From: Tsukamurella sp. TY48
Lineage (GTDB): Bacteria > Actinomycetota > Actinomycetes > Mycobacteriales > Mycobacteriaceae
Direction of reading: 5' to 3'
DNA: 64,000 nt
Assembly (NCBI RefSeq): GCF_019656655.1
Contig: NZ_BPMV01000001.1
Span: 1 to 64,000 of the forward strand
A program made the translations under genes and the position numbers. Each line of letters starts with the position of its first letter. Positions within the stretch are counted from its first letter, which is position 1. Below are positions 33,495 through 44,750 of the stretch, in pieces. A model generated the notes under the pieces. That model was not told where the DNA came from. It saw nothing but the letters and a program-made list of their open reading frames with translations, and made no database searches.

Positions 33495-33578
33495 CGCGAC
33501 TCCTCCGCATCACACCACCGACCAACGATTCTACCGCCACACGCACGGCACCGATCCCCGCGAACGGCGCACCGCACA

Positions 33579-33755
33579 TCACGGACGGCGGTCGCTCCGT
33601 TCCTGGCGACGGACCCTCGACCACGCCAGGACGGTGGAGCCGAGCACGGTCAGCCAGACCGCCGCGGCGCCGAGGCGGCTCCACTCCCCGGCGGAGTCCA
33701 ACCATCGGTCGAGCACTCCGAAGAGGAGCTGTAGGAGATAGCCGTCCGCCGCCAT
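33579..33755 (-). CDS. Possible small membrane protein
   Basis: A 58-residue open frame from ATG 33755 with one clear hydrophobic helix (LGAAAVWLTVLGSTVLAW) and a basic tail (SRVRRQERSDRRP), in the gap of about 350 nt between tsnR and the response regulator. GAGG is only 1-2 nt from the ATG, so initiation is doubtful. No family recognised. The rest of this gap shows nothing I can support. Confidence 0.35.
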   Translation of the reverse strand: MAADGYLLQLLFGVLDRWLDSAGEWSRLGAAAVWLTVLGSTVLAWSRVRRQERSDRRP

Positions 33756-33850
33756 ACCTCGAGCGTCGTCGGTGGCCGTCCGCTCCGGTAGGCGATGACA
33801 GGCCGGTGTCCGGCACCTGACGGCGGTTGGCTCCCCGTCGATCGGCGGGG

Positions 33851-34648
33851 TCAGGGGCGGTTCTGCACCCGCGAGCTCGCGTACAGGCAGATGGAGGCGG
33901 CCGTGGCGAGGTTGAGCGATTCGGCGCGTCCACGGATCGGGATCGCGATGCGGTGATCGGCCGCCGCCTGCAGGTCGCGCGGCAGGCCGTGCGCCTCGTT
34001 GCCGAACAGCCACGCCGTGGGCCCGGCCAACAGCTCGTCGGCGTCGTCGAGACTGACTTCACCGTCGGCGGCGGTGGCCAGCACCGTCAAGCCGGCGGCG
34101 CGCAGTTTCGCCACTGCGGCGGACGGGTCGCGTTCCTGCGCGACCGGCAGGTGGAAGACCGATCCGGCGGACGCGCGGACCACCTTGCCGTTCATCGGGT
34201 CGACGGCGTCACCGGCGAGCAGCACGGCATCGGCGCCCACGGCGTCGGCCACGCGGATGACGGTGCCGGCGTTGCCCGGTTCGGAGACGTCGACGGGCAC
34301 GGCGACCAGCCGCGCACCGTCGGGCACACGCGCCTGCGGCAGGGCCCGGCAGACGGCCACGATCCCGGGCGGGGTGACGGTGTCCGAGAGGCCGCGCATG
34401 GCGCGGTCGGTGACGTACGCGACCCGGCCGACGAGCAGCTCGGGATAGCGGGCGGCGCCGTCCTCGGTGACGAAGAGTTCCTCGACGAGGTCGGCCGCGA
34501 GCGCGGAGGTCACGGCGTTGGAGCCCTCCGCGAGGAAGAGCCCGGCCTTCCGCCGTCCGGCGGAACGCAGGAGCTTGGATGCGGAAACGACCCGCGGGGT
34601 CCGCTCGGTGAAGAGCGGGTCCGCGGGTCGTTCCGGGTGGTCTGCCAA
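33851..34648 (-). CDS. tsnR: TrmH/SpoU-family RNA 2'-O-methyltransferase (TsnR-like)
   Basis: A 265-residue SPOUT methyltransferase acting on rRNA or tRNA ribose 2'-OH. The three SPOUT motifs are present: NAGTVIRVADAVGADAV (about 125-141), WLFGNEAHGL (near 215), and SLNLATAASICLY (near 245). The N-terminal substrate-binding domain begins near 20. The only start that fits is TTG at 34648, one nt after the rplT stop, so translation is probably coupled to rplT. The same gene order, infC-rpmI-rplT-tsnR, is found in M. tuberculosis. Confidence 0.92.
   Translation of the reverse strand: MADHPERPADPLFTERTPRVVSASKLLRSAGRRKAGLFLAEGSNAVTSALAADLVEELFVTEDGAARYPELLVGRVAYVTDRAMRGLSDTVTPPGIVAVCRALPQARVPDGARLVAVPVDVSEPGNAGTVIRVADAVGADAVLLAGDAVDPMNGKVVRASAGSVFHLPVAQERDPSAAVAKLRAAGLTVLATAADGEVSLDDADELLAGPTAWLFGNEAHGLPRDLQAAADHRIAIPIRGRAESLNLATAASICLYASSRVQNRP
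34584..34634 (-). other. Strong nested hairpin at the rplT-tsnR junction
   Basis: Outer arms CGACCCGCGG (34588-34597) and CCGCGGGTCG (34621-34630) enclose inner arms CCGCTC/GAGCGG (34601-34606, 34613-34618). It lies within the first 20 codons of tsnR, just after the rplT stop. It may terminate or slow most transcripts after the ribosomal genes, or serve as an RNase site. Pairing is seen; the role is inferred. Confidence 0.5.
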
Positions 34649-34649
34649 G

Positions 34650-35030
34650 TTACGCGACGGGCGCGTTCACGTCGGCGGGCAGCGCCTTCTTGGCGATGTC
34701 CACCAGCGCGGTGAAGGCAGCCGGGTCCGAGACGGCGATCTCGGCGAGGTTCTTACGGTCGACCTCGACGCCGGCCAGGTTCAGGCCCTGGATGAGGCGG
34801 TTGTAGGTGAGGTCGTTGGCCCGCGCAGCGGCGTTGATGCGGGTGATCCACAGCTTGCGGAAGTCGCCCTTGCGCGCACGACGGTCGCGGTAGGCGTACG
34901 TCAGCGAGTGGAGCTGCTGCTCCTTGGCCTTGCGGTAGAGCCGCGAGCGCTGGCCGCGGTAGCCCTTCGAGGCCTCGAGGATGGAGCGACGCTTCTTCTG
35001 AGCGTTTACTGCGCGCTTGACGCGTGCCAT
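34650..35030 (-). CDS. rplT: 50S ribosomal protein L20
   Basis: A 126-residue early-assembly protein of the large subunit that binds 23S rRNA; in other bacteria it also represses its own operon. It begins [19 protein letters not shown], with [19 protein letters not shown] and [20 protein letters not shown], all typical. It is third in infC-rpmI-rplT, about 60 nt after rpmI. Confidence 0.98.
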   Translation of the reverse strand: MARVKRAVNAQKKRRSILEASKGYRGQRSRLYRKAKEQQLHSLTYAYRDRRARKGDFRKLWITRINAAARANDLTYNRLIQGLNLAGVEVDRKNLAEIAVSDPAAFTALVDIAKKALPADVNAPVA

Positions 35031-35090
35031 AGTTCTGGGTCCTTACGTGTGAAAAGTTCTAGCGGGTATCGAGAAGGTTGCTGCTGAGGC

Positions 35091-35285
35091 TTACTTGCCG
35101 AGCAGCTTCTTGACGCGACGCACGTCGGCGGGGGCCACCTCGGCCACGCCGTCGAGGCGACGGGTGACGCGCGAGCTCTTGTGCTCCAGCAGGTGGCGAC
35201 GGCCGGCCTTCTGGCGCAGCACCTTGCCGGTGCCCGAGATCTTGAAGCGCTTCGCGGTACCGCTGTGGGACTTGTTCTTCGGCAT
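35091..35285 (-). CDS. rpmI: 50S ribosomal protein L35
   Basis: A 64-residue basic protein starting [20 protein letters not shown] and ending [10 protein letters not shown], the full usual length. Start at 35285, with AAAGAGA upstream; the open frame further upstream belongs to infC in another frame. Located between infC and rplT. Confidence 0.97.
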   Translation of the reverse strand: MPKNKSHSGTAKRFKISGTGKVLRQKAGRRHLLEHKSSRVTRRLDGVAEVAPADVRRVKKLLGK

Positions 35286-35329
35286 GTTCGTCTCTTTTCG
35301 TAGTTCGTGGCCGGTGGCGACGGGGATCG

Positions 35330-35920
<591 letters not shown>

Positions 35921-36019
35921 GGGGCCTCCTCAGTTAGGTACTCGCTTGATGACCTTGCGAGCGGTCTTCTCTCGTAGACCGCCGCACAGCCCTCGAGGCC
36001 CACCAAGTCCCACACAGCG

Positions 36020-36057
36020 AAAAGGCCCCGACCAGGCGATCATCACCTGGCGGGGCC
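36020..36057 (-). terminator. Attenuator-like terminator in the infC leader
   Basis: On the minus strand GGCCCCG and CCAGG pair with CCTGG and CGGGGCC (12 bp with one bulge) and are followed directly by TTTT. This is a textbook intrinsic terminator, but it lies about 100 nt before the infC start codon and inside the predicted transcript. A second stem, CTCCTC/GAGGAG, lies just upstream near 36104-36120. Premature termination controlled by L20, IF-3 or translation of a leader is plausible. Confidence 0.6.
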
Positions 36058-36241
36058 CACACCGACCGATTCGGGCCGCGCGGCGTATGCCGACGATCAA
36101 CCCCTCCTCCAACGAGGAGACCGTGGCAGGTATTCCCAGGTGGGAACCTGCACGGTGACCGGACCAGCCGACCATGAGTCGGCGTGGTGGGAGTGGACTC
36201 CACTTGCTGCCCCGGCGCATGCCGGAGCGGTCGCACGTGAA

Positions 36242-36270
36242 AGTGTAGCAGTCGTGACCGAGAATCCGAA
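36242..36270 (-). promoter_or_regulatory. Candidate infC operon promoter
   Basis: On the minus strand TTCGGA (36265-36270), a 17-nt spacer and TACACT (36242-36247). This would start a leader of about 315 nt containing the attenuator at 36020-36057. It overlaps the start of the divergent DUF1844 gene. Confidence 0.5.
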
Positions 36271-36640
36271 TTCGTCGCCCGAGCCCACCTCGCTCGATCG
36301 GCTCCTCGCGGAGTCGCCGTCGATCGAGGTCATCTCGTCGGCCTGGATGATGTTGATGAGTGCCGCCGCGGAGAAGCTCGGCCTGTCGTCGCACGAGCAG
36401 GGCGACGGTGCCGAGTTCGACCCGCGCAAGAGCCCGCATTTCGACCTCGACGAGGCGCGCCGACTGATCACCGCGCTGGCGGGACTGACCACCGCGTCGG
36501 TGGAGTACTTGGGCCCGCACGCCGGCCCGTATCGGGACGGACTGAAGAGCCTCCAACTGGCCTTCCGTGAATACAGCAGTTACCCGGATGAACCGGGCCA
36601 GGGTCCGGGCGAGAAATACACCGGACCGGTGTACGGATAA
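36254..36640 (+). CDS. DUF1844 domain-containing protein
   Basis: A 128-residue cytoplasmic protein conserved next to infC in Mycobacteriales. The core is VISSAWMMLMSAAAEKLGL (about 26-44), DLDEARRLITALAGLTTASV and YLGPHAGPYRDGLKSLQLAF, ending with the conserved PGQGPGEKYTGPVYG. Function unknown. The start is GTG at 36254; translation upstream of this shows no conservation. Divergent from the infC operon, sharing its promoter region. Confidence 0.88.
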   Translation: MTENPNSSPEPTSLDRLLAESPSIEVISSAWMMLMSAAAEKLGLSSHEQGDGAEFDPRKSPHFDLDEARRLITALAGLTTASVEYLGPHAGPYRDGLKSLQLAFREYSSYPDEPGQGPGEKYTGPVYG

Positions 36641-36668
36641 GCCTCAGGGTTAACCCCCAAACTCACCC

Positions 36669-36702
36669 TGACCTGGGTAAACACGTCTAGTGTTCCAGGT
36701 CA
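36669..36702. other. Inverted repeat between DUF1844 and W-rich protein genes
   Basis: TGACCTGG (36669-36676) and CCAGGTCA (36695-36702), with nested AACAC/GTGTT. It could be a weak terminator for the DUF1844 gene or an operator for the secreted protein, since it ends 10 nt before the latter's -10 hexamer (TACCGT, 36712-36717). Confidence 0.4.
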
Positions 36703-36724
36703 CACCGGGCGTACCGTCCGAAAT

Positions 36725-37063
36725 ATGAAGAAACTGCGAACGCTCGCGGCGGGCGTCATCGTCGCCGCATCTGTGATGGTTCCGTTGGGCGGCGTCGCCA
36801 CCGCCGTCGCGGCCCCCACTCCGGCCGTGCAGCACCCCGGTGGCCCCGGGGCCTGTGAGCCCGGACGGTGGGCTCCCGGCTACTGGCAGGGCGGGCGCTG
36901 GCACCCCGGCTGGTGGCAGGCCGGTTACTGGCGGCCCGGTTGGGTCGATTGGAACGGCTGGCACCCCGGGTACTGGGTGCCCCCGCGCTGGAACAACGGC
37001 TGGTGGGAGCAGCCGCGATGGGTGCCGGGTCGGTGGATCCCGGGACACTGCCACCGCTGGTGA
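36725..37063 (+). CDS. Secreted tryptophan-rich decapeptide-repeat protein
   Basis: A 112-residue exported protein. The Sec signal peptide (MKKLRTLAAGVIVAASVMVP, cleavage near residue 30) is followed by about 80 residues holding 16 tryptophans in a regular ten-residue period: W-x-P-G-x-W at 49-54, 59-64, 69-73, 79-84, 89-94 (NNG variant) and 99-104. Cysteines C44 and C109 flank the repeats. The function is unknown; such aromatic repeats suggest wall-carbohydrate or lipid binding, or self-assembly. There is no Shine-Dalgarno sequence; TACCGT 7 nt before the ATG suggests a leaderless mRNA. Confidence 0.8.
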   Translation: MKKLRTLAAGVIVAASVMVPLGGVATAVAAPTPAVQHPGGPGACEPGRWAPGYWQGGRWHPGWWQAGYWRPGWVDWNGWHPGYWVPPRWNNGWWEQPRWVPGRWIPGHCHRW

Positions 37064-37097
37064 CGCCCCGTGGTGAGCGACAAGCCCCCTGAAGACG

Positions 37098-37131
37098 CGT
37101 GAGGCGGCCCCTTCCCCGGGGCCGCCTCACG
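37098..37131. terminator. Bidirectional terminator between W-rich gene and nrdH
   Basis: Perfect 14-bp arms CGTGAGGCGGCCCC / GGGGCCGCCTCACG with a 6-nt loop, centred between convergent genes ending at 37063 and 37154. No T tract. Serves both strands. Confidence 0.8.
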
Positions 37132-37153
37132 TCGTCGATGCAGGTGCGAGCGA

Positions 37154-37387
37154 TCAGGCCGCCTGCAGCGTCTTGATCCGGTCCGGACGGAAGCCCGACC
37201 AGTGGTCGCCGCCGTCGATCACAACGACCGGCGCCTGCAGGTAGCCGAGCGCCAGGACGTAGTCCCGGGCGTCCGCATCGACGCTGATGTCGACCGACGT
37301 GTACTCGATGCCGGCCTTGTCCAGGGCGCGGTAGGTCGCGGTGCACTGCACGCACGCGGGCTTGGTGTAGACGGTCACGCTGCTCAT
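37154..37387 (-). CDS. nrdH: Glutaredoxin-like NrdH redoxin
   Basis: The 77-residue electron donor for class Ib ribonucleotide reductase. The redox motif is C12-V-Q-C15 in TKPACVQC. The NrdH-specific C-terminal segment W-S-G-F-R-P-D is present and distinguishes it from glutaredoxins. Start at ATG 37387; there is no ribosome-binding site and the -10 hexamer is 7 nt away, so the mRNA is probably leaderless. nrdI, nrdE and nrdF are not adjacent. uvrA ends about 125 nt upstream on the same strand. Confidence 0.94.
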   Translation of the reverse strand: MSSVTVYTKPACVQCTATYRALDKAGIEYTSVDISVDADARDYVLALGYLQAPVVVIDGGDHWSGFRPDRIKTLQAA

Positions 37388-37394
37388 ACCGTTA

Positions 37395-37423
37395 ACACTA
37401 CATCTTGTGTCACACGCTTGCAA
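37395..37423 (-). promoter_or_regulatory. nrdH promoter with NrdR box
   Basis: On the minus strand TTGCAA (37418-37423), an exact 17-nt spacer, TAGTGT (37395-37400), then 7 nt to the ATG. The element ACACTACATCTTGTGT (37395-37410) closely matches the NrdR-box consensus acaCwAtATaTwGtgt and covers the -10 box. NrdR represses ribonucleotide-reductase genes when dATP is abundant. A second box 30 nt away, usual for NrdR, was not found. Confidence 0.75.
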
Positions 37424-37511
37424 TTATCCCAAGATGATGGGTTTTCATCCACAGGCGTCCCCAACTGATCCACCGTGGTTCCACAGCTCGATCCCCAGGC
37501 GCACAGCGCTC

Positions 37512-40370
<2,859 letters not shown>

Positions 40371-40423
40371 CGTGTTCCCTTCACCGTTCCAACTCCGAGC
40401 CGACCCAGACGGGTCCGCCCGCA

Positions 40424-40446
40424 ATGCTAGAGAAGCCCACCGACAA
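40424..40446 (-). promoter_or_regulatory. RecA-independent (PafBC-type) damage promoter of uvrA
   Basis: On the minus strand TTGTCGGTG (40438-40446), exactly 8 nt, then TAGCAT (40424-40429). This is an exact match to the mycobacterial RecA-NDp motif TTGTCRGTG-N8-TANNNT, which is activated by PafBC upon DNA damage. The predicted leader to the uvrA start is about 47 nt. Confidence 0.85.
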
Positions 40447-40475
40447 GTTTTCGTCCGCGCGGTAGCGTGACCGGT

Positions 40476-41081
40476 GTGACCACCACGATCAATCAGCTCT
40501 CCGTCGGCGGTATGGACAACAACGTGTACCTGGTCAGTGATTCCGCCGGGCACACCCTTCTCATCGACGCCGCGAACGAGGCCGACCGGATCCTCGCCTT
40601 CGCGCGGGAGATCGGTGGGGTCGAAGTCATCGTCACCACCCACCGCCACCTGGATCATTGGTACGCCTTGGCCGATGTGCGCGAGGGCCTGGGCGTCCCG
40701 GCTGCGGCCGGTGTCAACGACGCCGAGGGCATCGATGCCCCGACTGATCGCACGCTGTCCGACGGCGAGGTGCTCACGGTGGGTGATCTCACGTTCGACG
40801 TGATCGAGCTGGTGGGGCACACGCCCGGGTCGGTCGCCCTGGCTCTGCGGCCCGAGGTCGACGGTGCGCCCACGCACATCTTCACCGGCGACAGCCTGTT
40901 CCCCGGCGGTGTCGGCAAGACCGGCTCGCCCGAGGACTTCGACCGGCTCTTCACCGACGTGACCACGAAGCTGTTCGATCGCTATGACGACGACACCGTG
41001 ATCCACCCCGGCCACGGCACGGGCACCACCCTCGGCGCCGAGCGTCCGCACCTGGCCGAGTGGCGTGAGCGCGGCTGGTAG
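40476..41081 (+). CDS. MBL-fold metallo-hydrolase
   Basis: A 201-residue metallo-beta-lactamase-fold hydrolase, glyoxalase II-like. The metal motif HxHxDH is H56-R-H58-L-D60-H61, followed by GHTPGSVAL (near 125), [13 protein letters not shown] (near 145) and [11 protein letters not shown] (near 178). The substrate is unknown. GTG at 40476 is preferred over GTG at 40467 because TAGCGT (40463-40468) lies 7 nt before it, giving a leaderless start. Divergent from uvrA with about 100 nt between. Confidence 0.9.
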   Translation: MTTTINQLSVGGMDNNVYLVSDSAGHTLLIDAANEADRILAFAREIGGVEVIVTTHRHLDHWYALADVREGLGVPAAAGVNDAEGIDAPTDRTLSDGEVLTVGDLTFDVIELVGHTPGSVALALRPEVDGAPTHIFTGDSLFPGGVGKTGSPEDFDRLFTDVTTKLFDRYDDDTVIHPGHGTGTTLGAERPHLAEWRERGW

Positions 41082-41122
41082 CAGGCTTCGCCCACGGTGA
41101 CAGCGAGACCGAAGGAGGTCAG

Positions 41123-42295
41123 GTGAGCGGTCCGAGAGTCTTGATCGCCGGCGCGAGTATCGCCGGACCCGCTCTGGCGCACTGGCTGACACGCCGCGGC
41201 GCGACCGTCACCGTCGTCGAGCGGGCACCGTCGCTGCGGCCGGGCGGGCAGGCGGTGGACGCTCGCGGCGTGGCCAAGACCGTCATCGACCGGATGGGAC
41301 TGGACGCGCAGGTGCGCGCCGCCTGTACGGACACCGCGGGCGCGTACATCGTCGACGAGTCGGGCGCGGTGCTGGAGACCTTCCGCGCCGACGACGACGG
41401 CGGCGACGGTTTCATCGCGGAGATCGAGATCCTGCGCGGCGACCTGTCGCGCGTGCTCTACGAGGACACCCGTGGCCGCGTGGACTACCGCTTCGGCGAC
41501 CGGATCGCCGCGCTCGAGCAGGACGCGAGCGGCGTCGACGTGAGTTTCGCCGGCGGCGCCCGCGACCGGTACGACCTCGTGATCGGCGCGGACGGCCTGC
41601 ATTCGTCGCTGCGTGCCATGGTCTTCGGGCCGCACGAGCGGTACGTCCGGCACCTCGGGCACGCCATGGCCTTCTACACCGTCCCCAACGAGTTCGGACT
41701 GGACCGGTGGCTCCTGGACTGCGTCGTACCGGGCCGCTCGGCGGGCCTGCGACCGATCCGGGACGCCACCCGTGGGATGGCCCTGTTCTCCTTCACCGCA
41801 CCGGAGTTCACGGTCGATTCGCGCGATCTCGCGGCGCAGAAGACCCTGCTCCGCGAGCGGATGGCGGGGATGGGCTGGCTGACGCCGCAGATCCTCGGAC
41901 ACCTCGACGACTCCCCCGACTTCTATCTGGACCAGGTCGCGCAGGTGGTGATGGACCGGTGGTCCTCGGGCCGCGTCGCTCTGCTCGGCGACGCCGCGTC
42001 GTGCTCGTCGCCGATGTCGGGTCAGGGCACCGGCCTCGCGCTCGTGGGCGCGTACGTCCTCGCGGGCGAACTGGCCGCCGCCGGGTGGAATCCCGCCGTG
42101 GGCTACACCGCCTACGAGACGCTGATGCGCCCGTTCGTGGAAGCGAACCAGGAAGTCGCGCAACTGAACGCCCGCGGTCGCGATCCCGAGGCCGAGGATC
42201 CGCCGGAGTGGGATTTCGCACTCATCGAGCGCGCGATCAACGGCATCGACCTGCCCGATTACGCGGACCTACCGGACGCCGGACCCGGACGCTGA
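41123..42295 (+). CDS. FAD-dependent aromatic-type monooxygenase
   Basis: A 390-residue class A flavin monooxygenase (PHBH/TetX-like fold). FAD-binding motif GASIAGPA (10-17), the DG motif [10 protein letters not shown] (near 155) and the third motif [18 protein letters not shown] (near 290) are intact. GAAGGAGGT lies 3 nt before the GTG start, a very strong site. The substrate is unknown. It precedes the HelR-like gene by 126 nt on the same strand. Rifamycin- and tetracycline-inactivating monooxygenases belong to this superfamily, but this protein is shorter than Rox-type rifampicin monooxygenases. Confidence 0.88.
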   Translation: MSGPRVLIAGASIAGPALAHWLTRRGATVTVVERAPSLRPGGQAVDARGVAKTVIDRMGLDAQVRAACTDTAGAYIVDESGAVLETFRADDDGGDGFIAEIEILRGDLSRVLYEDTRGRVDYRFGDRIAALEQDASGVDVSFAGGARDRYDLVIGADGLHSSLRAMVFGPHERYVRHLGHAMAFYTVPNEFGLDRWLLDCVVPGRSAGLRPIRDATRGMALFSFTAPEFTVDSRDLAAQKTLLRERMAGMGWLTPQILGHLDDSPDFYLDQVAQVVMDRWSSGRVALLGDAASCSSPMSGQGTGLALVGAYVLAGELAAAGWNPAVGYTAYETLMRPFVEANQEVAQLNARGRDPEAEDPPEWDFALIERAINGIDLPDYADLPDAGPGR

Positions 42296-42350
42296 GCACC
42301 GGACGGCGCCGCGATACCGCTGGTGACGGCCGCCACGAGCGCGCGGCGGA

Positions 42351-42365
42351 ATTCTCGTGGAGAAT
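42351..42365. promoter_or_regulatory. Inverted repeat upstream of helR-like gene
   Basis: ATTCTC-GTG-GAGAAT, with perfect 6-bp arms, lies 56 nt before the GTG start of the HelR-like gene; TAGATG (42365-42370) at its edge could be a -10 hexamer. Candidate operator. Confidence 0.45.
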
Positions 42366-42421
42366 AGATGGTCTGATTCTTTGCCGCCGCCTCCCTGCGA
42401 GGTCCGCATCCGAGGAGCACC

Positions 42422-44737
42422 GTGACGACGAACCCCGTCTCCAGCGTCGACCTGTTGGCCGAGGAGCAGGCGCACCTGGACCGCGTGTACGCGCGGATCG
42501 ACGCGATGCGGGACACGGCGCAGCGCCGCCGCACCGACAACCTGCAGGAGGTGGGCGAGAACCCGCAGGAGATCTCGGAGCGGGATTCGTACCACCAGCT
42601 CTACAGCGATGACATCGCCAAGTACGACTCGGCGGAGAACAACTTGTACTTCGGCCGGCTCGACATGGTCGAGACCGACAACCCCGCCGACGGGGTGCGG
42701 CGCATCGGCCGCATCGGAGTCCTCGACGACGACGAGGACCTGTCCACCCTGCTGCTCGATTGGCGCGCTCCCCTGGCCCGGCCCTTCTACCTCGCCACCC
42801 CGGCGCAGCCGGAGGGCGTGCGGGTGCGCCGGCACGTGCGCACCCGGGGCCGCGAGCTGCGGGGCGTGGTGGACGAGCGCCTCACCCTCACCGGGGACGA
42901 CGGTGCCGGCGAGAGCCTGGGCTCGAACGTCGCGGGCGAGTCCGCTCTGGTGGAGGCGCTGAACCGGGCCCGCACCGGACAGATGACCGACATCGTGGAG
43001 ACGATCCAGCGCGAACAGGACACCATCATCCGGTCGGAGCACCGCGGTGTGCTGGTGGTGCAGGGTGGCCCGGGCACGGGCAAGACGGCGGTGGCACTGC
43101 ACCGCGCCGCGTACCTGCTGTACACGTACCGGCAGAACCTGTCCCGGACGGGCGTGCTCATCGTCGGGCCCAACGAGACCTTCCTCAACTACATCAGCCA
43201 GGTGCTCCCCAGCCTCGGCGAGACGGGCGTGCTGCTGAGCACGATCGGCGACCTGTACCCCGGCGTGATCGCCACCCTCGACGATTCGGCCGCCGCGGCA
43301 CGCCTCAAGGGCTCGACCGACATGGTCGAGGTGATGAAGCAGGCCGTGCGTGGCTGGCAGACCGTGCCCGACGAGCCGATCGTGCTGAAGTTCGACGGTT
43401 ACCCGCTGACCCTGGACAGGAAGATCGCCACCAAGGCACGGGGCCGGGCGCGCTCGTCGCGGCGACCGCACAACACGGCGCGGGCGATCTTCCGGCAGTC
43501 CGCGTTGGACGCGCTCGCGGCGCAGCACGCCGCGACGATCGGCTCGTCGGTGGTCGACAACACGATGCTGCTCTCGCGCACCGACATCTCGGACATCCGC
43601 GACGAGCTCGCGCAGGACCCGGAGGTGCTGGGCGCGCTGGACTCGCTGTGGCCGGCGCTCACCCCGCAGCGGGTGCTGGTGGAGTTGTGGCGCGACGCGG
43701 ATCGGCTCGCGGAGGCGGCGCCGGATCTCACGGACGCGGAGCGGGAGGTGCTGTTCCGGGAGGCCGTGACGGGCGCGAACGGCGCCCCCGCGTTCTCCCC
43801 GGCGGATGCGCCGCTGCTCGACGAGATCGCGGAGTTCCTGGGCGACGACGACACCGATGCCGACGAGGCGGAGCGGCGGTGGCGGCAACGCCTGGAGGAG
43901 GCGCAGGAGGCGCTGGACATCCTGACCGGCTCGGCCCCACAGGATCTGGACGATGAGTTCGACGCCGAGATCCTGATGGCTTACGACCTGATCGATGCCG
44001 AGCAGCTGGCGGAGCGGCAGACGGTGCGCGAGTTCAACACCACCGCCGATCGTGCCCGGGACGACCGGACCTGGACCTTCGGCCACGTGATCGTCGATGA
44101 GGCGCAGGAGCTCTCGGCGATGGCCTGGCGGATGCTGATGCGGCGCAGCCCGAATCGGTGGATGACGCTGGTGGGTGATACCGCGCAGACCGGCGACGCC
44201 GCGGGGTCGATCAGCTGGAACGCCGCGCTCGATCCGTATGTGCCGGGCCGGTTCCAGCTCTCGGAGCTCACGGTGAACTACCGCACGCCGAAGGAGATCA
44301 TGGATCTCGCCGCGGACGTGCTGGCGGCGATCGACCCGAGTCTCGCGCCGCCGACCTCGGTGCGGTCGGGTGCGGAGCCGCCGCGGCTGGTGCGGTTCGA
44401 CGGTGACCGTGCGGCCCTCGTCGAGGCGGTCCGGTCCGCGCTGCCCGACGATCCGGATCGGCTGACCGCGGTGCTCGCGCCGCAGGAGCTGGTGGCACCG
44501 CTGCGCCGGCTGACCTCGAAGTCGGTGCGGGTGATGGGGGTCCGCGATTCGAAGGGCCTGGAGTTCGACCACGTGATCGTGGTGGAGCCCGGACTGATCG
44601 TGGGTGAGCCCGCGGAGGTGGAGTTCGATCGCGGCCTGCGGGACCTGTATGTGGCACTGACGCGAGCGACCCAGACGTTGACCGTGGTCACGTCCGGGTC
44701 GCTGCCGCGCTCGCTCCGCGCGTTGGAGTCCGCCTAG
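42422..44737 (+). CDS. helR: RNA polymerase recycling motor ATPase, HelR/HelD-like
   Basis: A 771-residue UvrD/Rep-like superfamily 1 ATPase of the actinobacterial HelD class. The N-terminal acidic coiled-coil and loop region (residues 10-85, with the GENPQE segment) is the part that enters RNA polymerase in this family. Walker A is GGPGTGKT (215-222), Walker B VIVDEAQELS near 557-567, motif VNYRTPKEI near 620, and the C-terminal LYVALTRATQTL. In Mycobacterium abscessus and Streptomyces, HelR removes rifampicin-stalled polymerase and gives resistance. GAGGAG lies 4 nt before the GTG. Whether this one is rifampicin-induced is unknown. Confidence 0.87.
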   Translation: MTTNPVSSVDLLAEEQAHLDRVYARIDAMRDTAQRRRTDNLQEVGENPQEISERDSYHQLYSDDIAKYDSAENNLYFGRLDMVETDNPADGVRRIGRIGVLDDDEDLSTLLLDWRAPLARPFYLATPAQPEGVRVRRHVRTRGRELRGVVDERLTLTGDDGAGESLGSNVAGESALVEALNRARTGQMTDIVETIQREQDTIIRSEHRGVLVVQGGPGTGKTAVALHRAAYLLYTYRQNLSRTGVLIVGPNETFLNYISQVLPSLGETGVLLSTIGDLYPGVIATLDDSAAAARLKGSTDMVEVMKQAVRGWQTVPDEPIVLKFDGYPLTLDRKIATKARGRARSSRRPHNTARAIFRQSALDALAAQHAATIGSSVVDNTMLLSRTDISDIRDELAQDPEVLGALDSLWPALTPQRVLVELWRDADRLAEAAPDLTDAEREVLFREAVTGANGAPAFSPADAPLLDEIAEFLGDDDTDADEAERRWRQRLEEAQEALDILTGSAPQDLDDEFDAEILMAYDLIDAEQLAERQTVREFNTTADRARDDRTWTFGHVIVDEAQELSAMAWRMLMRRSPNRWMTLVGDTAQTGDAAGSISWNAALDPYVPGRFQLSELTVNYRTPKEIMDLAADVLAAIDPSLAPPTSVRSGAEPPRLVRFDGDRAALVEAVRSALPDDPDRLTAVLAPQELVAPLRRLTSKSVRVMGVRDSKGLEFDHVIVVEPGLIVGEPAEVEFDRGLRDLYVALTRATQTLTVVTSGSLPRSLRALESA

Positions 44738-44750
44738 CGGCGGAGATCGC

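Noticed and set aside
40371-40475. LexA (SOS) box at uvrA
   Set aside because: No TCGAAC-N4-GTTCGA-type sequence is found; the RecA-independent motif explains damage control instead.
42296-42421. Rifamycin-associated element upstream of helR
   Set aside because: I could not recognise the published element with confidence; only the ATTCTC/GAGAAT repeat is visible.
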